Positions 25,835-34,619 of a DNA stretch of 64,000 nucleotides are shown here, piece after piece; positions within the stretch are counted from its first letter, which is position 1; every line of letters begins with the position of its first letter. Under the pieces are notes generated by a model that saw only the letters and a program-made list of their open reading frames with translations, was not told the DNA's origin and searched no databases. The DNA is taken from positions 1-64,000 of the forward strand of contig CAMLMV010000019.1 in NCBI GenBank assembly GCA_946481275.1, in the 5' to 3' direction. The stretch comes from an uncultured Massilia sp. Its GTDB lineage: Bacteria > Pseudomonadota > Gammaproteobacteria > Burkholderiales > Burkholderiaceae. A program made the translations under genes and the position numbers.

Positions 25835-26450
25835 TCGGGTTCTCGCTCTGGCTCGTTTGTGACGGGCCATGAGCTGCCCCGGCGATTTCTGCCGCGTTAA
25901 AGCTCCATCGATGCTCGTTGGACAGTTGGCCTACAGTGACCAGCGATTTCCATGACGTCCTAACCCTTCAGCTAGCCCATTGTGACCGAAAGTGGCCTCT
26001 ATGGGTTCTCCCCAATTCATCAGGTATCAAAAGCGCGTGATCGTAAACTCGGGTATGAGGCGCCCGACCGCGATCGCGAGTGCCACTTCATTACACGACG
26101 CGAACAGGATGCCCACGGCTCCAATCAATGTATTGTCGTCATGAACTTGAAAGGCATGCAACAATCATTGTAGGTGTGTGCGTGCTGCGCGAGCGGCGAG
26201 GCGACAAGCGTATCGAAAAGGCCCAGCCAGGCTTGTTTGCGCGGCCCGTAAGTTGTACAAATTCTTGCTTTTGCTCGGCCACCATAATCCAGGATTACGT
26301 TCGTTTGGCTTTTGCGAATTTTGGTAATTCAGTGTTATCACTGATCGAACTATTTCATCCGTGATTACTCGATAAAAGCCGTGAACGCCATTCCGCTTTT
26401 TTTGACGGCGAGAAGCCGGCTCCTTTCAAAAGAAGCCGGCTGCTCTTAGG
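25835..26450. other. 616-base stretch without a recognised gene
   Basis: Short open frames exist on both strands but none has a convincing start, ribosome site or family resemblance. GC is mixed. The only structure noted is a pair of direct repeats AGAAGCCGGCT at 26411-26421 and 26431-26441. Their AGCCGGCT cores can pair as a hairpin just past the M16 peptidase stop, without a T run on that strand. Confidence 0.5.
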
Positions 26451-29294
26451 TCAGTGGGTCGACGCTCTTTTCGCGTCAGCCGAGCCAACCGGATTCAGCA
26501 CCACTTCAACGTAGTTCTTCTTATCCAGGTAGCGTTGCGCAGCGTGCTGCACATCGGCTACCGAGAGCTTCTCGATCTCATCCGTGATCGTCAGCAGGCG
26601 TGCCGGATCGGTACCGTCCAGCAAGGATGACTGCAAGTGGTCGAGCCAGTAATTGTTTTCACGCTGCCATTGGCGGTAACCCTCGCGCCAGTTGGCCTTG
26701 ACCTTGTCGAGTTCAGCCTGCGTCGGACCGTGCGCCTTGAGGTCGTCGATTTCGCCGAACACTGCCGCCACCAGCTTTCCTACCTTGTTCGGAGCGGTCG
26801 GCATCTGCACGCCGATTTGGTAGTGTTCGTAAGGAATACGCTCGACGGCGCCGCTGGCCTGGCCTCCGTAGATCAGGCCGTCTTTCTCGCGGAGTACGGA
26901 AAACGCCCGCAGGTTCATCACCTCGGTCAGCGCATTCATGCGCAGCGACTCGGCCGGCGACCACTTGGCGGGCCCGGAGAACGTCAACGACAGGACGCTC
27001 TTCGGCTCGGTTCCCGCCAGCACTTCTTTCTTGATAACGCCCCGCGATTCTCGCAGTCCCACGTCGCGGAAGTTCAGCGGCAGGTCCGGCGTAGGCAAGG
27101 TGCCGAGGTAGGCCGCAACCAGCGGCTTGATCGCTGCCACTTCGAAGTCTCCGACCAGGACGAACGTCAGGCCCTTGGCGCTGGCGAAGCGCTTGCGGTA
27201 CAGCGCAATGCTGCGGTCGAGATCGATCTTGGCGACGTCGGCCGGAATGAGCGGGCGCGGCTCGTATGGATGGCCGCCATAGATCGCGTCGATGATCGCG
27301 TCGCCAAACCGCGCCTCGGGCGACACACTACGGTTGCGCACCAGTTCCGTCACGCTGTTCCTGATCGCGTTGTACACGTTCTCGTCGCGGCGCACGCCGT
27401 CGAAGCGCAGCCACAGCAATTGGAACATCGCTTCCAGGTCTTCCTGGCTACTGCCCGATTGGCCGCTGATCTCGTCCGTGTAGGTGCCGAGGTTGACGTT
27501 GGCGACGGCGTTGCGCCCGGTGAGGATCTTCTGCATGTCGAGCTGGTTGAAGTCGCGTACGCCCATCGCGGTGGCCAGCGGGCTCGCCAGCCGGGCATTC
27601 GGCATGTCCTGGGCGTCGAACTGCGACTGGCCGCCATAGCGCTTGGCGCCCAGCAACACTTGGTCCTTGCGGAAGTCGCTCGGTTTCAGGATCACCTTGA
27701 CGCCGTTCGACAGCGTCAGCCGGGTCAGGCCCAGCGCCTTGTCCTGGCTTTCGGCGACGATGGCTCCGGGCTTGCCCGGGCGCTCCATCAGGTGCGTTGG
27801 CAGCGTCTTTTCTTCGCGTTTCGCGACTTGCTCGTTCTCACCTTTCGTCACCTCGGCCACCAGTTGCTGCTCGGTCGGCGCCGGCCCCGCCTTGGTGCCG
27901 CCGATGAACGACACCAGCTTGCCTGCGTCTGCGGCGAAGGCCTTGCGCGCCGCGGCGTTGACGTGTTCCAGGCTGATCGTCGGCAGCAGCTCCTGTGCCA
28001 GGCGGTATTCCGCTTCGATCCCCGGGATGCTTTCGTTGGCCAGGAAGTTGCGCTGGTATTCGGCTGCATAAGCAGCGGAGTCGGTCGTATTGCGTTCGTT
28101 GTAACCGTGTTCCATTCCGGTCAGGATGTCCTTACGTGCGCGCTCCAGTTCAGGCATCGTGAAACCATACTGGCGCACCCGTTGCAGTTCCTGCTGCAGC
28201 GCCGCTAGCGCCGGCGCCGCTCCACTTGCCCCCAGCACCGCACCCAGCGCGAATGCCTTGTAGCGTACGGTGAGCGGATCGTTTCCCCCGTTGGCGAACA
28301 TGAACGGCGGATTGGTTTGTTGCGCCAGTTCCGCCAGGCGCAGATTCAACATAATCGTGTACAGGTTCTCGATCGTCTTGTCGCGGTAGCTGCCATACGT
28401 GCCGAGATTCGGCTCGAAGCGCGGCGAAAAATTCAGGCCAACCCTGTTCACGGGCATCTCCGCATCGGCAAACACGAAGGCGTCGATACCCTTGCGTGCC
28501 GGGATGTCCGGATAATTGCGCGGCCGCTCGCCGGCCGGATTCTGCAGGGCCGAGAAGTGCATTTTGATCTGGCGCTCGCCCTCGATCGGATCGATGTCGC
28601 CGACCACGATCACCGCCATCAGATCAGGACGGTACCAGTCGTGGTAGAAACGGCGTACGGTGTCGGGGCTCGCCGTGCGGATCACGTCCTCCTTGCCGAT
28701 CGGGATGCGCGACGCGTAGCGCGAATCGTTGTATGCCTTTGGCAGCAGCGCCAGTTGCACTCGCTGCACTACGCCCTTTTGACTGCGCGCTTCCTCGAGG
28801 ATGATGGCGCGCTCCTTGTCGACGGCTTCGGGACTCAACAATATGCCATGAGCCCAGTCCTCGAGCATCGTGAACGCGGTATCGACGTTTTCCTTGCGGT
28901 CGGTGGGCACGGGCAGCGTATAAACCGTCTCGTCCGGGCCCGTATAGGCGTTGAGGTCGGCACCAACCTTCAGGCCGATCGATTGCAGATACGAGACCAG
29001 ATCCTGCTGCTTGAAGTGGGTCGAGCCGTTGAACGCCAGGTGTTCGAGCAGGTGCGCGAGACCTTGCTGGTCGTCTTCTTCAAGCACCGAGCCCGCTTTC
29101 ACCACGAGGCGCAGTTCGAGCTTGCGCTCAGGCTTGCCGTTGCGCTGGATGTAGTACGTCAAGCCATTCGGCAGCTTGCCGACCTTGACCTGGGGACCTA
29201 CCGGGATGGGGGCGCTCAAGTCGATGGCGTTTGCCGGCGCGATGGTTGCCAGGATGGCGGACAAGAACAGTGCATTGCGGAAGAGGTGTGACAT
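26451..29294 (-). CDS. Secreted M16-family zinc peptidase (pitrilysin/PqqL-like)
   Basis: A 947-residue periplasmic zinc peptidase. A signal peptide covers about residues 1-23 (ALFLSAILATIAPANA). The inverted zinc motif HLLEH is at 81-85 with the third ligand at Glu161 in KERAIILEE. Four half-domains follow, the third and fourth lacking metal motifs, as in PqqL-type proteins. It degrades peptides in the periplasm or matures exported peptides. It lies 119 bases after the Pro-rich double-glycine peptide on the same strand. Involvement in peptide processing or self-protection is possible but not shown; a general peptide-scavenging role is the alternative. Confidence 0.92.
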   Translation of the reverse strand: MSHLFRNALFLSAILATIAPANAIDLSAPIPVGPQVKVGKLPNGLTYYIQRNGKPERKLELRLVVKAGSVLEEDDQQGLAHLLEHLAFNGSTHFKQQDLVSYLQSIGLKVGADLNAYTGPDETVYTLPVPTDRKENVDTAFTMLEDWAHGILLSPEAVDKERAIILEEARSQKGVVQRVQLALLPKAYNDSRYASRIPIGKEDVIRTASPDTVRRFYHDWYRPDLMAVIVVGDIDPIEGERQIKMHFSALQNPAGERPRNYPDIPARKGIDAFVFADAEMPVNRVGLNFSPRFEPNLGTYGSYRDKTIENLYTIMLNLRLAELAQQTNPPFMFANGGNDPLTVRYKAFALGAVLGASGAAPALAALQQELQRVRQYGFTMPELERARKDILTGMEHGYNERNTTDSAAYAAEYQRNFLANESIPGIEAEYRLAQELLPTISLEHVNAAARKAFAADAGKLVSFIGGTKAGPAPTEQQLVAEVTKGENEQVAKREEKTLPTHLMERPGKPGAIVAESQDKALGLTRLTLSNGVKVILKPSDFRKDQVLLGAKRYGGQSQFDAQDMPNARLASPLATAMGVRDFNQLDMQKILTGRNAVANVNLGTYTDEISGQSGSSQEDLEAMFQLLWLRFDGVRRDENVYNAIRNSVTELVRNRSVSPEARFGDAIIDAIYGGHPYEPRPLIPADVAKIDLDRSIALYRKRFASAKGLTFVLVGDFEVAAIKPLVAAYLGTLPTPDLPLNFRDVGLRESRGVIKKEVLAGTEPKSVLSLTFSGPAKWSPAESLRMNALTEVMNLRAFSVLREKDGLIYGGQASGAVERIPYEHYQIGVQMPTAPNKVGKLVAAVFGEIDDLKAHGPTQAELDKVKANWREGYRQWQRENNYWLDHLQSSLLDGTDPARLLTITDEIEKLSVADVQHAAQRYLDKKNYVEVVLNPVGSADAKRASTH

Positions 29295-29413
29295 TGAAAT
29301 TTCTAGACAGATAATGGTGATGTCGGTGACGTACTGAACGTCGTTGGCGAGAGTTTTTGCATTTTTTGCTTAAATCAAGCCGACGCTAGAGTGATGCGCG
29401 AAAGGCGTCAACC

Positions 29414-29593
29414 TTAGAACGACTCCGTCGGGATTGACGGGTATGGCGCAGGGAGCGGATATGGCGAAGAAAGCGGATGTGGCGACCGAGTGACCGGGAT
29501 GAGATACGGGTTGCTCCAAAGATCGGGGCCCGGCAGGGGAGCTAACTGAGCGCCACTCACGTGTTCGATCTGATCGAGCTCGAGTTCTTTCAT
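29414..29593 (-). CDS. Pro-rich double-glycine-leader peptide precursor
   Basis: A 59-residue precursor. ATG 29593 is preceded by GGAGA at good spacing. The leader MKELELDQIEHVSGA is of the same type as the peptides at 25047 and 25242. The predicted mature part of 44 residues is unlike them: it is rich in Pro, Ser and Tyr (QLAPLPGPDLWSNPYLIP, then SPYPLPAPYPSIP) and ends TESF. It has no cysteine and no helix-forming segment. It lies downstream of an HlyC/MchD-like and a SelO/MchC-like gene on the same strand, so it is the natural substrate candidate for that pair, with export by the C39 transporter. Confidence 0.7.
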   Translation of the reverse strand: MKELELDQIEHVSGAQLAPLPGPDLWSNPYLIPVTRSPHPLSSPYPLPAPYPSIPTESF

Positions 29594-29771
29594 TATTTCT
29601 CCATTCAATAGATTTGAGACGAACGTTTGGTCGTCCGAGTGCTTCCGTCATACATTTTGCTGTAATCCGGAATTACTTTCGCCTGATTAACTGCACCAGC
29701 TCGGAAACCTCGTCGTTTCGCTGGGCGTACTTGAGAGCAACCGTCTCGGGCGCGGTCCGGTGGCAAGTGCA

Positions 29772-29908
29772 TTAATCAAATGGATACGGTAAAGGTATCG
29801 GGTAGGTATGGGCACGGGGGACGGAGCTATTGGACAAAGGTGATTTTGTCGATGAATACAGATTGACCTTTGGATCTGTATATCCTCTTGATCGCGAATT
29901 TCGATCAT
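29772..29908 (-). pseudogene. Possible decayed second Pro-rich peptide gene
   Basis: On the minus strand one frame ends in THTYPIPLPYPFD-like sequence (…AHTYPIPLPYPFD, TAA at 29774-29772). The adjacent frame just upstream reads CPIAPSPVPIPT. Joined by a one-step frame change they give a Pro/Tyr-rich tail like that of the peptide at 29414. No clear double-glycine leader is left. This may be a relic of a duplicated precursor gene or chance composition. Confidence 0.25.
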
Positions 29909-29919
29909 CCGACACCGCG

Positions 29920-30345
29920 TTAAGTAACGCTCGTCGGTCTAAATCCTCTGGAGGTCCTGAGCATCAGCCGCTTTCGTTCACGTTTTACGTAGTAAACCGC
30001 TCGATGGGTGCGCAGGAAATCCTTGAACGCCTTTTTGGCTTCCTGATTGCACGGATACGCGAAAAACACCATCATGAGCAGCGCGATCTTGCCTTCCTTG
30101 AACTCCCAGAAATGGCTGGGGAAGAGGCCGAAACGATCGGCAATTCTCACGCTGTCCCTGTTGCCGCCGGCCCAGCACACGAAGCCGACCGGGTCTTTTT
30201 TGGCATCGCGAAGAATCGTCAGCGTGCCGGCGTAAGCTGCATGGCGGAGACGCGCGAGCATTAGCGGATCGAGGGGGACATTCATACGGCCCAACATTTC
30301 GATTGCAACGGAGAACTCAAGGGGGGCTGGTTGAGACAGATTCAT
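29920..30345 (-). CDS. HlyC/MchD-like putative acyltransferase
   Basis: A 141-residue protein resembling toxin-activating acyltransferases (RtxC/HlyC) and the microcin maturation protein MchD. Visible parallels are RMNVPLDPLMLARL near residue 20, the strand-turn-strand ILRDAKKDPVGFVCWAGG at about 46-63, and the EGKIALLMMVFFAY segment near 90. By eye, the catalytic His of HlyC (about residue 23) aligns with Asp, and the catalytic Asp region carries Met, so classical lysine acylation is doubtful. It lies 102 bases after the SelO/MchC-like gene on the same strand. In microcin E492/H47 systems such a pair attaches a modifying group to the peptide C-terminus. Confidence 0.5.
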   Translation of the reverse strand: MNLSQPAPLEFSVAIEMLGRMNVPLDPLMLARLRHAAYAGTLTILRDAKKDPVGFVCWAGGNRDSVRIADRFGLFPSHFWEFKEGKIALLMMVFFAYPCNQEAKKAFKDFLRTHRAVYYVKRERKRLMLRTSRGFRPTSVT

Positions 30346-30447
30346 ATCAGTTGTCTACTTGTGTGGGCCGAAGGTGTCGCCGGTGCGCTGGGATTACCTT
30401 CGGCCGTTCTGGCGTCATGTCGCCGGAGGATGAAAGCCGATCCGTTT

Positions 30448-32214
30448 TTACACTTGGGTGCAGGACATGTTTTCGAGGCTCGTGAGGACTTCCACAAGAG
30501 CTTGCAGGTAGAAGCCCAGGTCGAACGTCCCGCTCAACTGCAGATCCGGATAATTTGCGGTGACAAAGCTGAGGCAATCTTCGTAGCGCTCGAATGTACA
30601 GTCGCAATCTCCCGCCAATGCGTAGCGATGCAGCGTTTCGTCGTAAGTGATTCGAATCTTTCCGGTTTGCGCGATGACGATCTGGCCAGTAGAAGCGGTG
30701 TCGAAAATCCATTTGGACTGGGCGACGCAATCCTGGATGTATTGTCCAAGTTCGTCGAGGCGTTTTTCGGACGCCATTGCGTGGAGTTGCGACGCGATCC
30801 GGCCGCGATAAAAGTAGGCGGAAAGATATGCCCAGCGCAGCGCTTTGATGGCGCCGGCGATGTAGCAATTTCGAATCCTGCCAGGCGTTGGCGACTCGAG
30901 TCGTTGCAACGCGGCCGAGCGTAGCACGTCTTTAAAGGCGACCAGGACGTCGTGTGCTTTATCGGGCGTGGTTCGCAGAAGGTCGCTGAACCTTTGCGAC
31001 GTGTTCTCGCTGGTCGCCAAACCGAGGTAGGCCAACCTCATGAAGGCGATGACTGGATCGTTCGGATCATGTCGTTCGGGCAGCTCCGCCAGCGGTGTTT
31101 TACTCTTCCGGACTACGGAATCGTAAGCTGCCACGACCGCTTTACCGTCGTCACTCTCGGCAATATTCTCGAGATGCGTCTCGGGAAGACCCAGCACCGA
31201 CAGAGAATAATATGCAAAGCAGTTTACGAATACTCGCTCGAAGTAGCGCCGAAGAGGTTCGATATTGAATTGAGCGCCGCTGCATTTCCCGTAAACGTAA
31301 AGCAACTGACTGACTGACTCCATGATCACACGGGGTTCGTCAAGGAACGGTGTTTGCCCGCGGAAGTTCTTGCCGCCGCTGAGGAAGCGAGCCTCGGTCA
31401 AGTCGAGCCAACGGCCGTCCAGACAGATGTTCGAAGGCGTCATGCCGCCATGCGCGATGCGTGCCGCCCGGGCGAAGGCAAACTGTTTCGCCGACGCGAG
31501 GATGAAACTCCCGGCGAACTGGATAAAGTGGTTATCGCTGTCAAATTTGGTCTTGAGCTGGCGATACACCGAGCGGATCCGCATCGGTTCGCGTTTCAAC
31601 GAAGACGTTTTCGGCGGCGTGAAGTTCTCCGCGTGCATCAAGTGAGCCGGCCTCAACACGCGCTCGCGCACAAGGAGCGCGCCGGGAGTCGGTGACAGTT
31701 CAGTCTCTTCGGTGCCCCAGCCAAACAGCTGAAAAGCCCCGGTATCCGACGTGCGAATGAGGCCGTAGATCTTGGCGCAACCCATCGGGAGGACGTGACC
31801 CAGCACCGTCGAATAAATAGCCTCGTAGGCGGCGTCAACGATATTCAACGAGCCGTACGAATGCCATACTGACTTGCCGCCCGCCAACGGATTCGGACCG
31901 TTGCCCTTGACCTGGAATTTTCCGTAGTTGCCTGCGCGGCCACCTCCTCCGTTGTCTCCCACTCCCGGCCCGCCGTACCGCTCGGCCAAAAAGCTCCGGC
32001 TGTCGCTTTCGTCCAGTTCGCCCTCGCCAAAGCAGCTGTTGGCTTTTGACATATAGGCGAAATAGCGAGCGAAACTGGCTTCCGACAAGCCTTTGTCCAG
32101 CAGGTTTTCCAGATCGGAGGTTGCCTCATCGTTGAGCCAGACGGTCCGGGCATCGCGGATCCGGAGGCATTCGAATTCAACCAGATTGTCTTTAAAGTCG
32201 TTAATATCGAGCAT
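30448..32214 (-). CDS. SelO/MchC-like protein (putative peptide-modification enzyme)
   Basis: A 588-residue cytoplasmic protein. Its N-terminal half parallels the SelO pseudokinase fold: RYGGPGVGDNGGGGRAG (about 79-95), FQVKGNGPNPL (100-110, like the LKGSGxTP loop), a following helix ending LGHVLPMGCAKIYGLI, and ALLVRERVLRPAH. Around 255-271 there is His255-Gly with Asn262, then Asp271 in DLTEARFL, matching the catalytic-loop and metal-site pattern of SelO. The C-terminal 300 residues are helical and unassigned. MchC/MceJ-type microcin proteins are similar in size and pair with an HlyC-like partner, as here. The UDP-glucuronate decarboxylase gene ends 22 bases upstream. Function is inferred. 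Confidence 0.5.
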   Translation of the reverse strand: MLDINDFKDNLVEFECLRIRDARTVWLNDEATSDLENLLDKGLSEASFARYFAYMSKANSCFGEGELDESDSRSFLAERYGGPGVGDNGGGGRAGNYGKFQVKGNGPNPLAGGKSVWHSYGSLNIVDAAYEAIYSTVLGHVLPMGCAKIYGLIRTSDTGAFQLFGWGTEETELSPTPGALLVRERVLRPAHLMHAENFTPPKTSSLKREPMRIRSVYRQLKTKFDSDNHFIQFAGSFILASAKQFAFARAARIAHGGMTPSNICLDGRWLDLTEARFLSGGKNFRGQTPFLDEPRVIMESVSQLLYVYGKCSGAQFNIEPLRRYFERVFVNCFAYYSLSVLGLPETHLENIAESDDGKAVVAAYDSVVRKSKTPLAELPERHDPNDPVIAFMRLAYLGLATSENTSQRFSDLLRTTPDKAHDVLVAFKDVLRSAALQRLESPTPGRIRNCYIAGAIKALRWAYLSAYFYRGRIASQLHAMASEKRLDELGQYIQDCVAQSKWIFDTASTGQIVIAQTGKIRITYDETLHRYALAGDCDCTFERYEDCLSFVTANYPDLQLSGTFDLGFYLQALVEVLTSLENMSCTQV

Positions 32215-32236
32215 AAGCGTGTGCAGGATCGTTTTT

Positions 32237-33172
32237 CTACTTCAAGGTATGTTTGAAGTAAGCGATGGTCTCTTTCAATCCATCCTCGAGTCGAACTCTA
32301 GGCTTCCAGCCCAGCATCTCCCTGGCTGCGGTAATGTCGGGCTGGCGCCGTTGTGGATCGTCAGCAGGCAGGGGACGAAACGCCAGTTTCGACGTGGATC
32401 CGGTCAGCGTGAGGATCAATTCCGCGAGTTCCCGCATCGAGACCTCTTGCGGATTTCCGACATTGAATGGACCGGTGATATGGTCGTTCGTTTCCATCAT
32501 CGCGACCATTGCGTCGATCAGGTCATCGACATAACAGAAACTGCGGGTCTGTTCGCCATTGCCGTACAACGTGATGTCCTCGCCCCGTAGTGCCTGGACG
32601 ATGAAATTGCTGACCACGCGTCCATCGTTGGGATGCATGCGGGGGCCATAGGTATTGAAAATACGGATGACCTTGATGTTGACGTTGTGCTGGCGTTGGT
32701 AGTCGAAGAACAGGGTCTCCGCGCAGCGCTTCCCCTCGTCGTAGCAGGATCGAATCCCGATCGGATTGACGCGGCCGAGATAATCCTCGCGCTGCGGATG
32801 CACCTCCGGGTCGCCATACACTTCGCTTGTCGACGCCTGCAGGATGCGCGCTTTTACGCGTTTCGCAAGACCCAGCATATTGATGGCGCCGTGCACGCTG
32901 GTTTTCGTCGTCTGGACTGGATCGTACTGGTAGTGGACCGGGCTGGCGGGGCAAGCCAGGTTATAGATCTTGTCCACCTCGACGTACAGCGGAAAAGTGA
33001 CGTCATGCCGCATCAGTTCGAATGCGGGGTTGCCGATCAGGTGTGCAATATTCGTCTTGCTGCCAGTAAAGAAGTTATCGACGCAAAGCACGTCCGCGCC
33101 GCTGGCGACCAGACGGTCGCACAAATGACTGCCGAGAAAACCGGCGCCACCGGTAACGACAATTTTTTCCAT
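32237..33172 (-). CDS. uxs: UDP-glucuronate decarboxylase (UDP-xylose synthase)
   Basis: A 311-residue extended SDR that would convert UDP-glucuronate to UDP-xylose. The NAD site is GGAGFLGS (residues 8-15). The family-specific [12 protein letters not shown] is at about 71-82, with catalytic Tyr144 and Lys148 in YDEGKR and the Ser/Glu pair in TSEVYGDP. Length and motifs match bacterial UXS rather than UDP-glucose epimerases. It sits between a sugar-transferase-like gene (14 bases upstream) and the SelO/MchC-like gene (22 bases downstream), all on one strand, which suggests that xylose is supplied for a nearby glycosylation. Confidence 0.9.
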   Translation of the reverse strand: MEKIVVTGGAGFLGSHLCDRLVASGADVLCVDNFFTGSKTNIAHLIGNPAFELMRHDVTFPLYVEVDKIYNLACPASPVHYQYDPVQTTKTSVHGAINMLGLAKRVKARILQASTSEVYGDPEVHPQREDYLGRVNPIGIRSCYDEGKRCAETLFFDYQRQHNVNIKVIRIFNTYGPRMHPNDGRVVSNFIVQALRGEDITLYGNGEQTRSFCYVDDLIDAMVAMMETNDHITGPFNVGNPQEVSMRELAELILTLTGSTSKLAFRPLPADDPQRRQPDITAAREMLGWKPRVRLEDGLKETIAYFKHTLK

Positions 33173-33186
33173 ATTGATCAGGGATG

Positions 33187-34080
33187 TCAGACGGACGAGT
33201 GATTGGCTCGATTAAAGACGGCGGGAGGGATATCGGAGCGTCGATAAAAGTTCCACAGCTCCTTGTAGGGCAGTTCTTCACCCAGGTTCTCGCGACCTTG
33301 TGTAAGTCCGGCCCAATGCACGAGAAAAACCGGCGCGTCGTAAGCGGCGTACAGCTTTCCGCCTTCGACCCGCGCATCAGGTATCCCTCCCCAGAATTCC
33401 AGTCCGGCGGAGGGCATCAATCCGCGGTCGCGCAGCACTAGCAGGCTCGTGCAGGCGTAACCGGAAGTGACGACGAGGTAATTCAGGAACGGCTGTTCCA
33501 TGCAGAACAACTCCATGTGGTCCTTGAGCTTCAGTGCGCCATTGGCTTTTGCAACGCAATGCTTCATCGGAAACAGTCCACGCCAGCTCGCGAAAAAGCC
33601 GGTATTGGTCGCAAACTCGATCTGCGGAGGTGTGAGCATGTGGGTTTCGTAAATGCTGTCCTTCCACACGAACTTCCTGATATTTGGAAGATTTGAATGC
33701 GACGCGACGTACGGAGCATACTTCAGGCCATCGAAAGCGAAATCGACCGAGTCGATCACGACGGTATCGACATCGATATAGATGAACGAATCGAAAATTC
33801 CCTCCCATGCCACCAGTTTCCTGTAGGTGCCGAGTACAGAGCCGTGAAATTTCTCGCTGATTGCGTCGCACTCCGCCAGTAGCTCGGCGTTGTCGAAAAT
33901 CGAGAATGAATAGGTGCCCTGGAGTGCGGCTATCCTGTCAAAAGCATCGTTGTAAGGGATGAGGCACAACGGGATAGTGGGATTGTGCGTTCGGAAGCTC
34001 CGCAGGAAGGCGATGACCTGCTCGAAGACGGTGTTATTGGCAAGAAAATATACGCCGCGAGTTGGTTTGTGTTCGTTCAT
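33187..34080 (-). CDS. Npun_R2821-type putative nucleotide-diphospho-sugar transferase
   Basis: A 297-residue GT-A-fold protein without signal peptide. The N-terminus [19 protein letters not shown], the [10 protein letters not shown] strand and the metal-binding [12 protein letters not shown] (about residues 96-107) fit the Npun_R2821/Npun_R2823 family. A late LVHWAG is also family-like. It is the first gene of a tightly spaced run with UDP-glucuronate decarboxylase, so UDP-xylose is a reasonable donor guess. Acceptor could be a surface glycan or a peptide precursor; nothing in the sequence decides this. Confidence 0.7.
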   Translation of the reverse strand: MNEHKPTRGVYFLANNTVFEQVIAFLRSFRTHNPTIPLCLIPYNDAFDRIAALQGTYSFSIFDNAELLAECDAISEKFHGSVLGTYRKLVAWEGIFDSFIYIDVDTVVIDSVDFAFDGLKYAPYVASHSNLPNIRKFVWKDSIYETHMLTPPQIEFATNTGFFASWRGLFPMKHCVAKANGALKLKDHMELFCMEQPFLNYLVVTSGYACTSLLVLRDRGLMPSAGLEFWGGIPDARVEGGKLYAAYDAPVFLVHWAGLTQGRENLGEELPYKELWNFYRRSDIPPAVFNRANHSSV

Positions 34081-34153
34081 TGACGTTTTATGAATTCCTG
34101 AAAAGCAGGCTCCGTCTGTTTTAATGACGTTTGTGACGTACCTGATTCGGCGA

Positions 34154-34184
34154 AGTATAGCGTGCCTTAGTGGTCGCGTGGCAA
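34154..34184 (-). promoter_or_regulatory. Putative promoter for the 34080 sugar-gene run
   Basis: Reading on the minus strand: TTGCCA (34184-34179), 19-base spacer, TATACT (34159-34154), about 75 bases before the ATG at 34080. Box sequences, spacer length and distance match the site at 20257-20287. Confidence 0.55.
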
Positions 34185-34619
34185 CTCATTTTTGTGGATC
34201 GAAATATGTTTTTTTGCGACGTGAGACGTTCCGAAATGAACTGGCATAAACATTTCTATCCGATTTTCACATGCCTTGATGAGGGTGACAATGTGTGCGT
34301 TTCCACGAAATTCGTCGTGCGTGACGCGATCGAAACCAAATTCTTGGCGCTTAAATAGGGAAGGTGCAAATTCTGACGCGTCGGCAAATGCGCCGGCGGC
34401 GACTCGATTTCCGGAAGGGACGGGCAATGCAAGGGTGGGTGAAGATGCGTTATTTTTCACGGAAAATCACCGCCATCGGTAAGCGGTTGGATTTTTTATT
34501 TTTGTTTCAATTTTATTAGAAAACTAATGCGTAATTATTGCCGCTTCTTGACTCGCGGAATGAATGGGCGTACGCTCCACCGCCTGATGCTGCATGACTG
34601 GCCACAAACGAAAATCTAA
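34185..34619. other. AT-rich divergent intergenic region
   Basis: No gene was recognised. A candidate promoter for the chitin-synthase-like gene is TTGACT (34548-34553), 17-base spacer and TACGCT (34571-34576), on the plus strand. Confidence 0.5.

Noticed and set aside
26411..26441. Terminator for the M16 peptidase gene
   Set aside because: The hairpin exists but is followed by an A run, not a T run, on the transcribed strand.
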